Of a stretch of DNA of 64,000 nt, positions 49,602 through 58,497 are shown in pieces. The notes beneath the pieces are model-generated. The model saw nothing but the letters and a program-made list of their open reading frames with translations. It searched no databases and was not told the DNA's origin. Made by a program: the position numbers and the translations under genes. This stretch comes from Pseudonocardia terrae (GTDB lineage Bacteria; Actinomycetota; Actinomycetes; Mycobacteriales; Pseudonocardiaceae), in the NCBI RefSeq assembly GCF_021343995.1, contig NZ_JAJTTE010000016.1, positions 1 through 64,000 on the forward strand. Direction: 5' to 3'. The stretch's first letter is position 1, and every line of letters starts with the position of its first letter.

Positions 49602-51773
49602 GTGCGGGTGCGTTTCCTGAAGGGGCGGGTGCCGGCGGCGGTCATCAGCGCCGTCGTTGTGGCCGGGCTGGTGGGGTTGGCGACTGTCGCGATCGGGACC
49701 GCAGGGCCCGCGGTCGCCTTCGCGCAGTCGGGCCACTGGGTCTTCAACCGCGCGGAGAGCGCCGTCGTGCACGTCGACAGCGGTACGCGGGCCGTCGACG
49801 CGCGCGTCGCCGTGCCGCAGGCCGGTGGGGACGAGGCCTTCGCTGTCCAGGGGCCGACGCAGGGCTTCCTCGTCGGTCGCCGAAACATCACCGTGTTCGG
49901 GAAGTCCACGCTGACCGTCGAGACCACTATCCCGAGCGGCCAGGACGAGCTTCCCGTAGGGATCGAGACCGTCGGCGGGCCATATCTCGTCTACAAGCAG
50001 GCTGGGACGATCGTCCGCCTGGGCGTTCCGCCGACGACCATCCCCGTCGGCGGCCCCGTGAGCAGGCCCGTCTACACCGACGACGGCACGGTCTGGGTGC
50101 ACCGCACGGACAACGGAGACATCTGCTCCCTCGCCGCTGGCGAGTCCGAACTGGACTGCTCGATCGGGACCCCCGCCGGGGCGCCGGGCGCTTTGGCGAT
50201 CACGCAGGCCGTGGCCGGTTTCGTCGACACGTCGGACGACGCCGTGGCGATCGTGCAGGGCGCCGGGCTGTTGCCACCGGTCGGGGTCGGCACGGACCTG
50301 CCAAACGGCGCGTTGATCGCCGACCGGGACTCGGAGAACCGGCTGCCCGCCGTGACGGCGAACCCCAACCGGCTCGTCCTCACCGACGACGGCGGGGTGC
50401 TCGCCGGACGGGCCGGTGCGGCCCCGGTCGTCGTCGAGCTGGGGCCGGGTGATTTCTCGGCGCCGGTCGCCGCGAACGGCGTCGTCGCCCTGATCGACCT
50501 GACCCGGCACCGCCTGTTGACCTTCGCGATGGACGGGCGTCCACTGGGGACGGCGGACCTCCCGCCGGGGGAGGGGCAAGCGACCATCGCGCGTGGGAGC
50601 GACGGCCGGCTGTACATCGACGACGCGAGCGGCGCCCAGACCCACGTCATCGGCCGAGACGGGTCGATCACGTCCGTCGCAACGGGGACGCCGTCCGATG
50701 CCGTGGTCTCGGCCCAGCCGGACGCCCTCGCGGCCGTACTCCCCGCGCCGCCGGAGCTCTCGTCCCGCCGGGGAGACGTTCCGCCGGTCATCCGCGACGG
50801 TGGGGAGGCCGTCCCGGACGAGGGTGGCGAGTGGACCCCGGCTCCGCAGGACGGCCGACACGAGGACGCGCCGTACGTCCCGCCGGTCGAGCCGGAGGTC
50901 AAGGCTCCGCCGACGCCGACCGGCGTCGCGGCTCGCGTGGGTGCTGGCGGAGCCGTGACGGTCTCCTGGAACGGAGGCGGTGGCCAAGGGGTCACCTACA
51001 CCGTCACCGGCGGTGGGAACTCGAAGACCGGCGCCGGCACGACCGCCCAGTTCACCGGCCTGGAAGCGGGGGAGACCTACACCTTCACTGTCGTGGCCAC
51101 CAACGAGGGCGGAGACAGCGGAGCAGCGACGAGCAACACCGTCACGATCCCCGGCGGGCCTCCGGGCGCGCCGACGGGGCTGAGGCTGACGAAGGATGGA
51201 TACCAAGGGGCGCGCACGGCGTGGCTGGAGGCGGCATGGAATGCGCCGGAGCTGAACGGCGGGACGCTGGTGCATTACGTTCTCACCGTCGCGGACCGGA
51301 CGGGAGCCCAGGTCACCAGCAAGACAACGACCGCCACGGCTCTGGGGGAGATTTGGCAAGACCGATGTGCTGGCCCGTTCACGATCTCAGTCGTCGCGGT
51401 TACTAATGTCGGCGGACGCCAGATCACCGGACCGCCCGCGACGGTGAAGAGCGCCAATGCAGGGAAATGCGCCATCTACTTCACAGTCGACGCGGTAGCC
51501 AACGGTCCCACCAACGTGACTGCCACCCTGAATGCGCAGGAGACCTCAGATGGCGTGACCGCGCCATGCAGTATGCAGTTCAACGGACGAACTGTATGGA
51601 ACGGCCAATGCGGTGGGGCTCTCATGACCACCAACGGTGGGAAGACACGCGTTCCCGTAGACGGCTTGACGCCCGGAACCACCTACAATGTCGTCCTCAA
51701 CATGAAACAGCTTGACGGCTCGACGCGGACCTCGAGGACCACTGTCACGACTCCGGCGGGCGGCGGCGGATGA
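49602..51773 (+). CDS. Membrane-anchored propeller-like protein with two FN3 domains
   Basis: 723 residues from a GTG. Residues 8-38 are a membrane helix/signal (VPAAVISAVVVAGLVGLATVAIGTAGPAVAFA). Residues 40-390 are repeated short strands (VHVDSGTRAVDARVAVP; VTANPNRLVLTDDGGVLAG; TFAMDGRPLGTADLPPG) of beta-propeller appearance. An acidic Pro linker then leads to an FN3 domain (about 440-520; PTGVAARVGAGGAVTVSWNGGGGQGVTYTVTGGGNSKTGAGTTAQFTGLEAGETYTFTVVATNEGG) and a second FN3-like region with several Cys. It probably projects outside the cell and binds a partner or polymer. It sits upstream of MoxR and a decayed paralogue. Confidence 0.8.
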   Translation: MRVRFLKGRVPAAVISAVVVAGLVGLATVAIGTAGPAVAFAQSGHWVFNRAESAVVHVDSGTRAVDARVAVPQAGGDEAFAVQGPTQGFLVGRRNITVFGKSTLTVETTIPSGQDELPVGIETVGGPYLVYKQAGTIVRLGVPPTTIPVGGPVSRPVYTDDGTVWVHRTDNGDICSLAAGESELDCSIGTPAGAPGALAITQAVAGFVDTSDDAVAIVQGAGLLPPVGVGTDLPNGALIADRDSENRLPAVTANPNRLVLTDDGGVLAGRAGAAPVVVELGPGDFSAPVAANGVVALIDLTRHRLLTFAMDGRPLGTADLPPGEGQATIARGSDGRLYIDDASGAQTHVIGRDGSITSVATGTPSDAVVSAQPDALAAVLPAPPELSSRRGDVPPVIRDGGEAVPDEGGEWTPAPQDGRHEDAPYVPPVEPEVKAPPTPTGVAARVGAGGAVTVSWNGGGGQGVTYTVTGGGNSKTGAGTTAQFTGLEAGETYTFTVVATNEGGDSGAATSNTVTIPGGPPGAPTGLRLTKDGYQGARTAWLEAAWNAPELNGGTLVHYVLTVADRTGAQVTSKTTTATALGEIWQDRCAGPFTISVVAVTNVGGRQITGPPATVKSANAGKCAIYFTVDAVANGPTNVTATLNAQETSDGVTAPCSMQFNGRTVWNGQCGGALMTTNGGKTRVPVDGLTPGTTYNVVLNMKQLDGSTRTSRTTVTTPAGGGG

Positions 51774-51813
51774 CGCCGCGCCCGCGGAAGACGGGGGCAA
51801 CTGAGGTTCGGTC

Positions 51814-52722
51814 GTGGGGCGGGTGCCGACGGCGGTCCTGAGCGTGCTGGTGGTCGGGGCCGTCCTGGCGTCGGTGATGCTGACGACTGGAGCGCGGACG
51901 GCAGCGGCGTTCGCGCAGGCGGGGCACTGGGTGTTCAACGGAGCGAGAACGCGGTCGTGCACCTTGACAGTGGCACGAGGGCCGTGGACGCACGGCCTGG
52001 TTAGACGCGGCAACCTCAACGGGGGACGCTGCAGAACTACCTCGTCGAGGCCACCGGGAAGTTCGGGGGTGCCTTCACGAAGACGACAACGGCCACGGCG
52101 ATGACCGAGATCTGGATGGACCGCTGCGCCGGCCCCTTCATTGTCACGGTCCGCGCGGTGACCACCGGCGGCGGGAAGACCCTGACCGGCCCCGCAGCGA
52201 CCGTGACGAGTGCCCGCGGCGTGGGCTGCGCCATCGACTACGACATCACTGCAGCGGCGACGGGGCCGACGGCGGCCAGCGTGACGATGACCCAGCTGGC
52301 CCCCGCGTGACCCGGCCGTCGCGGGTGACTGCTCGCTGCGGCTCGTCATGCTGTGTGGAACGGCCGCTGTGGCGGTTCGGCGGCCGCCATCAACCCGACC
52401 TCCACGGTGCCCCTCACCGGGCTGCAGGTTGGCACGACCTACGACCTCTTCCTCTAGGTGACGCAGATCGACGGCAGCACCAGCACCGCCACCGCGACGC
52501 TGACCACGCCAAGCCGGCCGTGCGCGGCGACGTCACAGGGGACGGCAAGGTGAGCTGCTACGACCTCAACCTCGTCCAGCAGCAGTGGGGCAGCAGGGCG
52601 ACGATCTCGACGGCGACATCAACGGCGACGGAGCGGTGAACCTCACCGACATGAGCATCCTGCTGTCCAACTGGGAGACCGGCGGCGCGGACGGTAGCAC
52701 CTGCACGAAGCCCGAGAGCTGA
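51814..52722 (+). pseudogene. Decayed paralogue of the FN3 protein, with dockerin remnant
   Basis: A GTG at 51814 opens the same start as the previous gene (GRVPTAVLSVLVVGAVLASVMLT...AFAQAGHWVFN) but the frame is soon lost and the propeller is absent. FN3 sequence continues in another frame (TATAMTEIWMDRCAGPFIVTVRAVTTGGGKTLTGPAATVTSARG), then VWNGRCGGSAAAINPTSTVPLTGLQVGTTYDLFL, cut by an in-frame TAG near 52456. The tail reads RGDVTGDGKVSCYDLNLVQQQWG and, after a frameshift, DGDINGDGAVNLTDMSILLSNWE: the paired calcium loops of a type I dockerin. The intact gene has no dockerin. Confidence 0.85.
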
Positions 52723-52791
52723 TGACGTGTTGCAACATCCTCGGCCTCGCGAACGATTGATCGAACGCACCGCTCCGTCGAGAGGACCTCA

Positions 52792-53748
52792 GTGAACGCC
52801 TTTCCCGACCCGACCACCGCCTACCGGATGCTCGCGGACAACATCCAGCGGGTCGTCCAGGGCAAGCCCGAGATCGTCCGCATGGCGGTTGTGGCGCTGT
52901 TCGCGGAGGGGCACCTTTTGCTTGAGGACGTGCCGGGCCTGGGCAAGACCACCCTGGCCCGCAGCATCGCCCGGAGCATCGGCGGTGAGTGGAAGCGCAT
53001 CCAGTTCACACCGGACCTCCTGCCCAGCGACATCACGGGGACGATGGTGTGGCACCAGGGCAGCGGCGAGTTCGAGTTCCACAAGGGCGGGATCTTCGCC
53101 AACGTCGTGCTCGCCGACGAGATCAACCGCGGCACCCCCAAGACCCAGTCCGCGCTGCTGGAGGTCATGGCAGAGCGGAAGGTGACCGTCGACTCCGAGA
53201 CGCATGCCGTGCCGCGTCCGTTCCTGGTGGTCGCCACTCAGAACCCGATCGAGCTCGAGGGCACCTACCGGCTCCCGGAGGCCCAGCTCGACCGCTTCAT
53301 GATGCGGCTGACGGTCGGCTACCCGGACCACGACGCCGAGGTGCGCGTGGTCCTGGGCGACACCACCGGGCTCGATCCCGACCGGCTCCAGCCGGTGCTC
53401 GACGTTGCGGCCCTGAAGCGGATCATCGCGCAGGTCCAGCAGTTGCACGTGGACCCGCAGGTGGCGTCGTTCGCGGTGCGGCTCGCCACCGCGACCCGCT
53501 CCCACCGCGATATCCGGTTCGGGGCGAGCCCCCGCGGCAGCGTCGCGCTCATCCGGGCGGCGCGGGCGTCGGCGGCGATTGAGAACCGCCGCTACGTCAC
53601 GCCCGACGACGTCAAGTCCGTCGCGTACGCGGTCCTCGAGCACCGGCTGATCCTCACGCCCGAGGCGGAGCTCAACCGGCGCTCCACCACGGACGTCCTG
53701 ACCGACGTCCTCGGCACGACGTCCGTCCCGATCGCGTCGGCGGGCTGA
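52792..53748 (+). CDS. MoxR-family AAA+ ATPase
   Basis: 318 residues from a GTG at 52792. Walker A LLLEDVPGLGKTTLARSIAR, Walker B VVLADEINRGTPKTQSALLEVMAE, sensor 1 VVATQNPIELEGTYRLPEAQLDRFMMRLTVGYP and the C-terminal Arg-rich sensor region identify MoxR. These ATPases act as chaperones that insert or activate vWA/DUF58 proteins. The next gene is DUF58, starting two bases after the stop, and then a TgpA-like gene: the classic MoxR-DUF58-TgpA trio. Confidence 0.95.
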   Translation: MNAFPDPTTAYRMLADNIQRVVQGKPEIVRMAVVALFAEGHLLLEDVPGLGKTTLARSIARSIGGEWKRIQFTPDLLPSDITGTMVWHQGSGEFEFHKGGIFANVVLADEINRGTPKTQSALLEVMAERKVTVDSETHAVPRPFLVVATQNPIELEGTYRLPEAQLDRFMMRLTVGYPDHDAEVRVVLGDTTGLDPDRLQPVLDVAALKRIIAQVQQLHVDPQVASFAVRLATATRSHRDIRFGASPRGSVALIRAARASAAIENRRYVTPDDVKSVAYAVLEHRLILTPEAELNRRSTTDVLTDVLGTTSVPIASAG

Positions 53749-53749
53749 G

Positions 53750-54880
53750 GTGCGCCCCACCCCTCGGGGCATCGCGGTGCTGGTCTGCGCCGTGGTGCTC
53801 TACGTTGCCGGGCTGCTGCTCGGCCTGCCCGTCCTCCGGGCGTTGGGCGGCTGCGCGCTCGGCGCGTTCGTCGTCGCCGTGCTGCCGGTGGTGACCCGGC
53901 TGAAGCCCGCCGTCACCCGGCACGTGAACCCCGACCGGGTCCAGCGCGGCGGGACGGCGATCGCCGAGCTCGTCGTCGGGAACGCGGGGTCCTTCCGCCA
54001 GGCCGCGTTCGTCGCGCGGGACACGATCGGCGACGAGGTCACGGAGATCCCGGTCCGGGCCCTGCCCGCGGGCGGCTCGGCGCGCTACCGCTACGAGGTC
54101 CCGACGGACCGGCGCGGGCGGATCCCGCTCGGGCCGCTGTCGATCGAGCGCTCGGACCTGCTGGGGCTGGCGCGTGCCCGCGGGGAGCTGGGCGAGGTGT
54201 CCGAGCTGCGGGTGTACCCGAAGCGGCATCCCGTCCGGCTCTCGCCCGCCGGGCGCGCCCGCCACCACCACGAGGGCGAGCCGCCGCTGCAGCCGATGCC
54301 CGGGTCGATGGACCTACGGTCGCTGCGCGAGTACGTCGTCGGCGACGAGCGCAGGCACCTGCACTGGAAGGCGACCGCGCGGACCGGGCAGCTGATGGTC
54401 CGCGAGTACGTGGATCCCGCGCAGCCGTGGATGGTCGTGCTGCTCGACACCCGGTCGGCGGCCCTGTCCGCCGAGCGGTTCGAGGAGGCCGTGGAGGTCG
54501 CGTCGTCCCTGCTTTGGGAGGCGAGCGAGCAGGAGCGGCCCTCCAGGCTCTGCACCACGTCGGGGCTACGGCATTTGGTCGCGGGCGGCGCCGCGGGTAT
54601 CCGCGAAGTCCTCGACCTGCTCTGCGACGTGCGGCAGGACGACCGGCTCGAGATCACCCTCGACCTGGCCCGGCTCGGCGTGGGCCGGGGCGACGGTCTG
54701 CTCGCGTACGTCGGCGGGTCGGCCGCCGAGTTGCGGGCCCCCGGACGCCGGTTCGCGCAGGCCGTGGCGTTCGACCTGACCGTGACGACGCCGAGCCGCG
54801 GCGTCGACGGCCTGCTCACTGTGCGGGCCTCGTCCGCCGCCGAGGCGCTGGCGACGTGGAACGCGGTGGTGGCGCGATGA
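53750..54880 (+). CDS. DUF58 membrane protein
   Basis: 376 residues from a GTG. Two N-terminal membrane helices (GIAVLVCAVVLYVAGLLLGLPVLRALGGCALGAFVVAVLPVV) are followed by a beta-rich extracellular or cytosolic part and the DUF58 signature GSMDLRSLREYVVGDERRHLHWKATARTGQLMVREYVDPAQPWMVVLLDTRS. The final part resembles a vWA-like fold. Partner of MoxR; the gene overlaps the TgpA-like gene's start by ATGA. Confidence 0.93.
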   Translation: MRPTPRGIAVLVCAVVLYVAGLLLGLPVLRALGGCALGAFVVAVLPVVTRLKPAVTRHVNPDRVQRGGTAIAELVVGNAGSFRQAAFVARDTIGDEVTEIPVRALPAGGSARYRYEVPTDRRGRIPLGPLSIERSDLLGLARARGELGEVSELRVYPKRHPVRLSPAGRARHHHEGEPPLQPMPGSMDLRSLREYVVGDERRHLHWKATARTGQLMVREYVDPAQPWMVVLLDTRSAALSAERFEEAVEVASSLLWEASEQERPSRLCTTSGLRHLVAGGAAGIREVLDLLCDVRQDDRLEITLDLARLGVGRGDGLLAYVGGSAAELRAPGRRFAQAVAFDLTVTTPSRGVDGLLTVRASSAAEALATWNAVVAR

Positions 54881-57030
54881 CCTCCCGGGTCGCCGGCGCG
54901 GGGGTCGTGCTCACCGCACTGGTCGCCGGCCTGTCGTTCAGCGAGGTCTTCGCGCCGACCGCACTGGTCCTCCCGCTGCTGGTGGTGCTCGTCCCGGTCG
55001 CGGTCGTGGACCAGCTCGCGCTGCGCTTCACCGGGCTCGCACCGGTGCGTCCGCTGCTCGGGTTCGTCGCGGGCGCCGCGGTCGGGCTCACCGTGCTGAC
55101 GCTGCCGGGCCTGCCGTGGGAGGCCGCCGGTCGGGCGGTTCTCGACGGCGCCCTCGACGGCTGGCTGCACACCCTCGAGTCGACCTTCCCGGCCCGCCCC
55201 GAGGGGCCGCTGCTGGCGTTCGTGCCTCTGCTCGCCCTGTTGGCTGCGGTGATTGGCGTGGAGTGGCTGCGCCGCGGGTTCGCCCCGCTCGCGACGCTCA
55301 TGCCCAGCGCCGCCGTCGTCATCCTCGGCCAGGTGTTCCGCGCCGCCGAGGGCTGGACCGCCGTGCTGCTCGCCGTCGGGTACGGCGTCGCGGCGGCGGT
55401 CGCGCTCGCCGCGGGCAGGCAGTCGCCGGGGAAGGGGTTCAACGCCCGACGGCTGGTCGACGTCACCGCGCTGGTCCTGCCCGTGCTGCTGGTCGCGGGC
55501 CTCGGCGCCTGGGGACTGGCGGCGGCCGACCCGCTCGGCCTGCCGACCTACTCTGTGCACGACCGGTTCCAGCTCACCCAGGTCCCGGCGGGCACGGTGA
55601 GCCCGCTGACCGAGATCGGCGGCAGGCTTGACGCCCCCGAGACCGTCGTGTTCACCGCGCGCACCGAGGCGCCCGTCGACCGGTGGCCCCAGCTGGTGCT
55701 CGACGGCTACGACGGCGCGGGCTGGACGAGCAGCGCCACCTACCGGCCGCTCGGCGCCGCCCTCCACGCCGACCCGGCCGTCACGGTTGGCACGCAGGCC
55801 TTCGACGCGGACATCACCCTCGGTGCCGGCGCGGACGGTCCGTGGCTCCCGAGTCAGAACCGCACCGTGTCCGTCGACGGGCTGAGTCCCGCAGTCGACG
55901 CCGTCACGGGGACGTTGCTCGACCCGGACCGGGGCGGCGTCGCCGACTACCACCTGCGGTGGAGCGCGGCCCAGCCCGCGCTCGAGCAGCTCGTCGGCGC
56001 GGCGATCGACCGGGGCGCGCCAGGGTCGGTGCAGGTCGCCGACCTGCCCGCGGGCATCGCCACGGCCACGACGGCGGCGATCGGGCAGGATCCGCCGTCG
56101 TTCGCCACGGCGCAGAAGCTGGAGAAGTGGCTTAAGGACAACCACACGGTCGCGACGGGCGATGAGCTGCCGACCGGCAGCGGGAACGCCCAGCTGCTCG
56201 ACTTCCTCAACCGCTCCAAGCGCGGGACCAGCGAGCAGTTCGCGGCCGCCTACGTGCTCATGGCGCGGCAGGCGGGGATCCCGGCCCGGCTCGTCGTCGG
56301 GTTCCGGTCGCCGAAGTCGGACGGGTCGGGGACCTACGTCGTGCGCAACGCGGACGCGTTCGCCTGGCCCGAGGTCGCGGTGGCCGGGGTCGGCTGGGTC
56401 CCGCTTGACCCGACCGGCGGCGCGCGGGAGAACCCGGACAAGGCCCCGCCCGTCACCCAGGCCGCGGACGCATCGGCGGAAAACCCGCAGCAGCCCACCC
56501 AGGCCGTGCCGCAGCAGTCGTCCGGGCCCGGGCAGGCGGCGCCCGCACCCGCGATGGGCGAGGACGACCGGCCCCTGTGGGTGGTGCCGGTGGTGATCGT
56601 GGGAGCACTGGTCCTCGCGTGGCTCGCCGGTGTGCCCGCGGCGAAGTGGTTCCGACGGCTGCGGCGCCGCCGGGCACCGGGTGCTGAGGGGGTCGTGGGG
56701 GCGTGGCTGGACACCCGCGACCGCCTGCGTGACCACGGCGTGCCGACGACCACCGGCATGACGGTGCGCGACGTGGTCGAGCCCGGCCGCGCCGTCCTGA
56801 ACGGGTCCTCCGGCGAGCTCGAACGGCTCGCGCGGTGCGTCGACGAGGCGCTCTGGTCCGGCGAGGCGGTCCGCCCCGAGCTCGCCGACGAGGCGTGGGC
56901 GGCCGCACGGACCGTGCGTCAGGCCTTGCACCACCGCCCGGTCGGCGAGCGACTTCGGGCCGCGTTGGGACTGCGCGGGCTGCGTGGAACTCGAAGTCCG
57001 AAGGAGAAGACGACCGTCAGGAGCTCGTGA
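54877..57030 (+). CDS. TgpA-like membrane protein, transglutaminase triad lost
   Basis: 717 residues from ATG 54877. About six helices at the N-terminus (VLTALVAGLSFSEVFAPTALVLPLLVVLVPVAVV ...), then an extracellular region with a transglutaminase-like core and a last helix (WVVPVVIVGALVLAWLAGVPAAKW) before a DUF4129-like cytosolic tail. The core reads RGTSEQFAAAYVLMARQAGIPARLVVGF, where family members have GxCxxFA: Ser452 replaces the catalytic Cys. The His position is Phe495 (DAFAWPEV for DAHAWPEV), while Asp511 (LDPTGG) is kept. It is therefore probably a pseudo-transglutaminase acting as a scaffold. It overlaps the convergent kinase gene by 14 bp. Confidence 0.92.
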   Translation: MTSRVAGAGVVLTALVAGLSFSEVFAPTALVLPLLVVLVPVAVVDQLALRFTGLAPVRPLLGFVAGAAVGLTVLTLPGLPWEAAGRAVLDGALDGWLHTLESTFPARPEGPLLAFVPLLALLAAVIGVEWLRRGFAPLATLMPSAAVVILGQVFRAAEGWTAVLLAVGYGVAAAVALAAGRQSPGKGFNARRLVDVTALVLPVLLVAGLGAWGLAAADPLGLPTYSVHDRFQLTQVPAGTVSPLTEIGGRLDAPETVVFTARTEAPVDRWPQLVLDGYDGAGWTSSATYRPLGAALHADPAVTVGTQAFDADITLGAGADGPWLPSQNRTVSVDGLSPAVDAVTGTLLDPDRGGVADYHLRWSAAQPALEQLVGAAIDRGAPGSVQVADLPAGIATATTAAIGQDPPSFATAQKLEKWLKDNHTVATGDELPTGSGNAQLLDFLNRSKRGTSEQFAAAYVLMARQAGIPARLVVGFRSPKSDGSGTYVVRNADAFAWPEVAVAGVGWVPLDPTGGARENPDKAPPVTQAADASAENPQQPTQAVPQQSSGPGQAAPAPAMGEDDRPLWVVPVVIVGALVLAWLAGVPAAKWFRRLRRRRAPGAEGVVGAWLDTRDRLRDHGVPTTTGMTVRDVVEPGRAVLNGSSGELERLARCVDEALWSGEAVRPELADEAWAAARTVRQALHHRPVGERLRAALGLRGLRGTRSPKEKTTVRSS

Positions 57031-58462
57031 ACCGGCAGACGGCGTCCCGGACGGGCTGCACGTTGCTTTCCGACACCGTGCCCGCCTGGTTGCTGCCCTG
57101 GACCTGAAAGCAGTACTGGGTGCCGGGCTCGACCGGGACGGTGTACGAGGTCACCCGGCCCACCAGCTCGACCGCGGGCGCGGCGCCCGGCTGTCCGATC
57201 AGGACGGCGTAGTCCAAGGGGCCGGGGTCCTCCGCGGCCCAGGTCAGCTCGACGGTGCCGCCGTTGTCGACGGGTCGCGCGAGCTCGATCCGGGCGTCCG
57301 CGGTGGGCTGCTGCCCGGGCGGGGCCGCGCTGGTCGTGGGGACCGGGGTGGGATCCTCGCCGCCGGTCCCGAGAAAGGCGAACAGCCCACCGCCGATCGC
57401 GAGGACGGCGACGAGCGCCGCCGCGGTCGGGACCAGCCACCGTGGCCGCGCCCGGTCGTCCTCCTGCGCAGGCGGCGGGGTGCCCGCGCGCAGGCGGGTG
57501 TCATCCTGACCAGGGGACGGGGGAGCGTAGGTCGGCCCCGTCGGGACCGCTCGCAGCCGGGTGTCCTCGCCCGGTGGCGGCGGCGCGTACCGAGACCGTG
57601 TGTCCTGGGGCAGTGCCCCCGGGACGTCCGACGGGGGTGCGTAGGCGGGCGGCGCAGCCGGCCCGCTACCCGCGTCGAGGGTGTCCGCGACGCCGACCAG
57701 CGACGGCCGGGCGGCCGGGTTCTTGGCCAGCATCGACGCCAGCAGATCGGCGAGCCAAGCGGGCCCGGCCGCCCGCGGCGGAGCCTCGGTGAGGATCCGG
57801 CTGATGTGCGCGGGGTCTTGCTCACCGGGGCGGGGGGCGATCGGCGGGGCGCCGGTGAGCGCGGCGTAGAGGGTGGAGCCGAGGCCGTAGACGTCGGTGC
57901 GTTCGTCGATGGCGCCGTCGTAGCGCAGGGTCTCGGGGGCGGCATGGGTCAGGGTGAACCCGCTAGCGACGTTGCCCTGGTAGTCCCGCAGGACGGCGAG
58001 GCCGAAGTCCGCGAGCACCGGCGCGCCGGTGGCGCGGAGCAGGACGTTCTGCGGCGTGACGTCGCCGTGGAGCACCCCGGCGGAGTGCGCGAACAACAGG
58101 GCTCTGGCCAGGGTGAGCCCGAGATCGACCACCTCGTCGGCCGGGCGCGGCCCGCGCTGTGCCAGCAGCGCGGCCAGGGAGATGTCGCAGGCCTCGGTGA
58201 CTAGATAGGGCCGCCCGTCGGGCAGGACGTCGGCGTTGTAGACCTTGATCAGGTTGGGATGCCCGTCGAGCCGGCCGACCGCCTGGCACTCGGCCCGGAA
58301 CTGTTCGGCGGCAGCGCGTTCGGCGAGCGTAACCCGGAAGACCTTGGCTGCGACGAACCTGTCGAGATGGGCTTGCCGGCCTCGGTACACGTCGGCGAAC
58401 CCACCCCGCCCGAGCAGGTGCAGGTTTGTCAGCCCGGGCAGGTCGGGGGTCACGGGCGCCAC
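57017..58462 (-). CDS. Membrane Ser/Thr protein kinase with external FN3 domain
   Basis: 481 residues. The kinase domain (residues about 12-265) has GRGGFADVYRG, AAKVF (ATP Lys), HGDVTPQNVLL (HRD Arg is Gly, and the usual DLKPxN Lys is Thr), LADFGLAVL and HAAPETLRYDG. A Pro-rich juxtamembrane linker with repeated DTRLRA segments and one helix (WLVPTAAALVAVLAIGGGLFAFL, about 340) lead to an outside FN3-like domain (RPVDNGGTVELTWAAEDPGPLDYAVLIG...). A PknB-like receptor kinase. It diverges from the FHA-FtsK gene across 35 bp; FHA domains bind phospho-Thr, so it may phosphorylate its neighbour. Confidence 0.92.
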   Translation of the reverse strand: MAPVTPDLPGLTNLHLLGRGGFADVYRGRQAHLDRFVAAKVFRVTLAERAAAEQFRAECQAVGRLDGHPNLIKVYNADVLPDGRPYLVTEACDISLAALLAQRGPRPADEVVDLGLTLARALLFAHSAGVLHGDVTPQNVLLRATGAPVLADFGLAVLRDYQGNVASGFTLTHAAPETLRYDGAIDERTDVYGLGSTLYAALTGAPPIAPRPGEQDPAHISRILTEAPPRAAGPAWLADLLASMLAKNPAARPSLVGVADTLDAGSGPAAPPAYAPPSDVPGALPQDTRSRYAPPPPGEDTRLRAVPTGPTYAPPSPGQDDTRLRAGTPPPAQEDDRARPRWLVPTAAALVAVLAIGGGLFAFLGTGGEDPTPVPTTSAAPPGQQPTADARIELARPVDNGGTVELTWAAEDPGPLDYAVLIGQPGAAPAVELVGRVTSYTVPVEPGTQYCFQVQGSNQAGTVSESNVQPVRDAVCRFTSS

Positions 58463-58497
58463 CGGCCGAGCGTATCGGCAGTCGATCTGGAGGTCAG

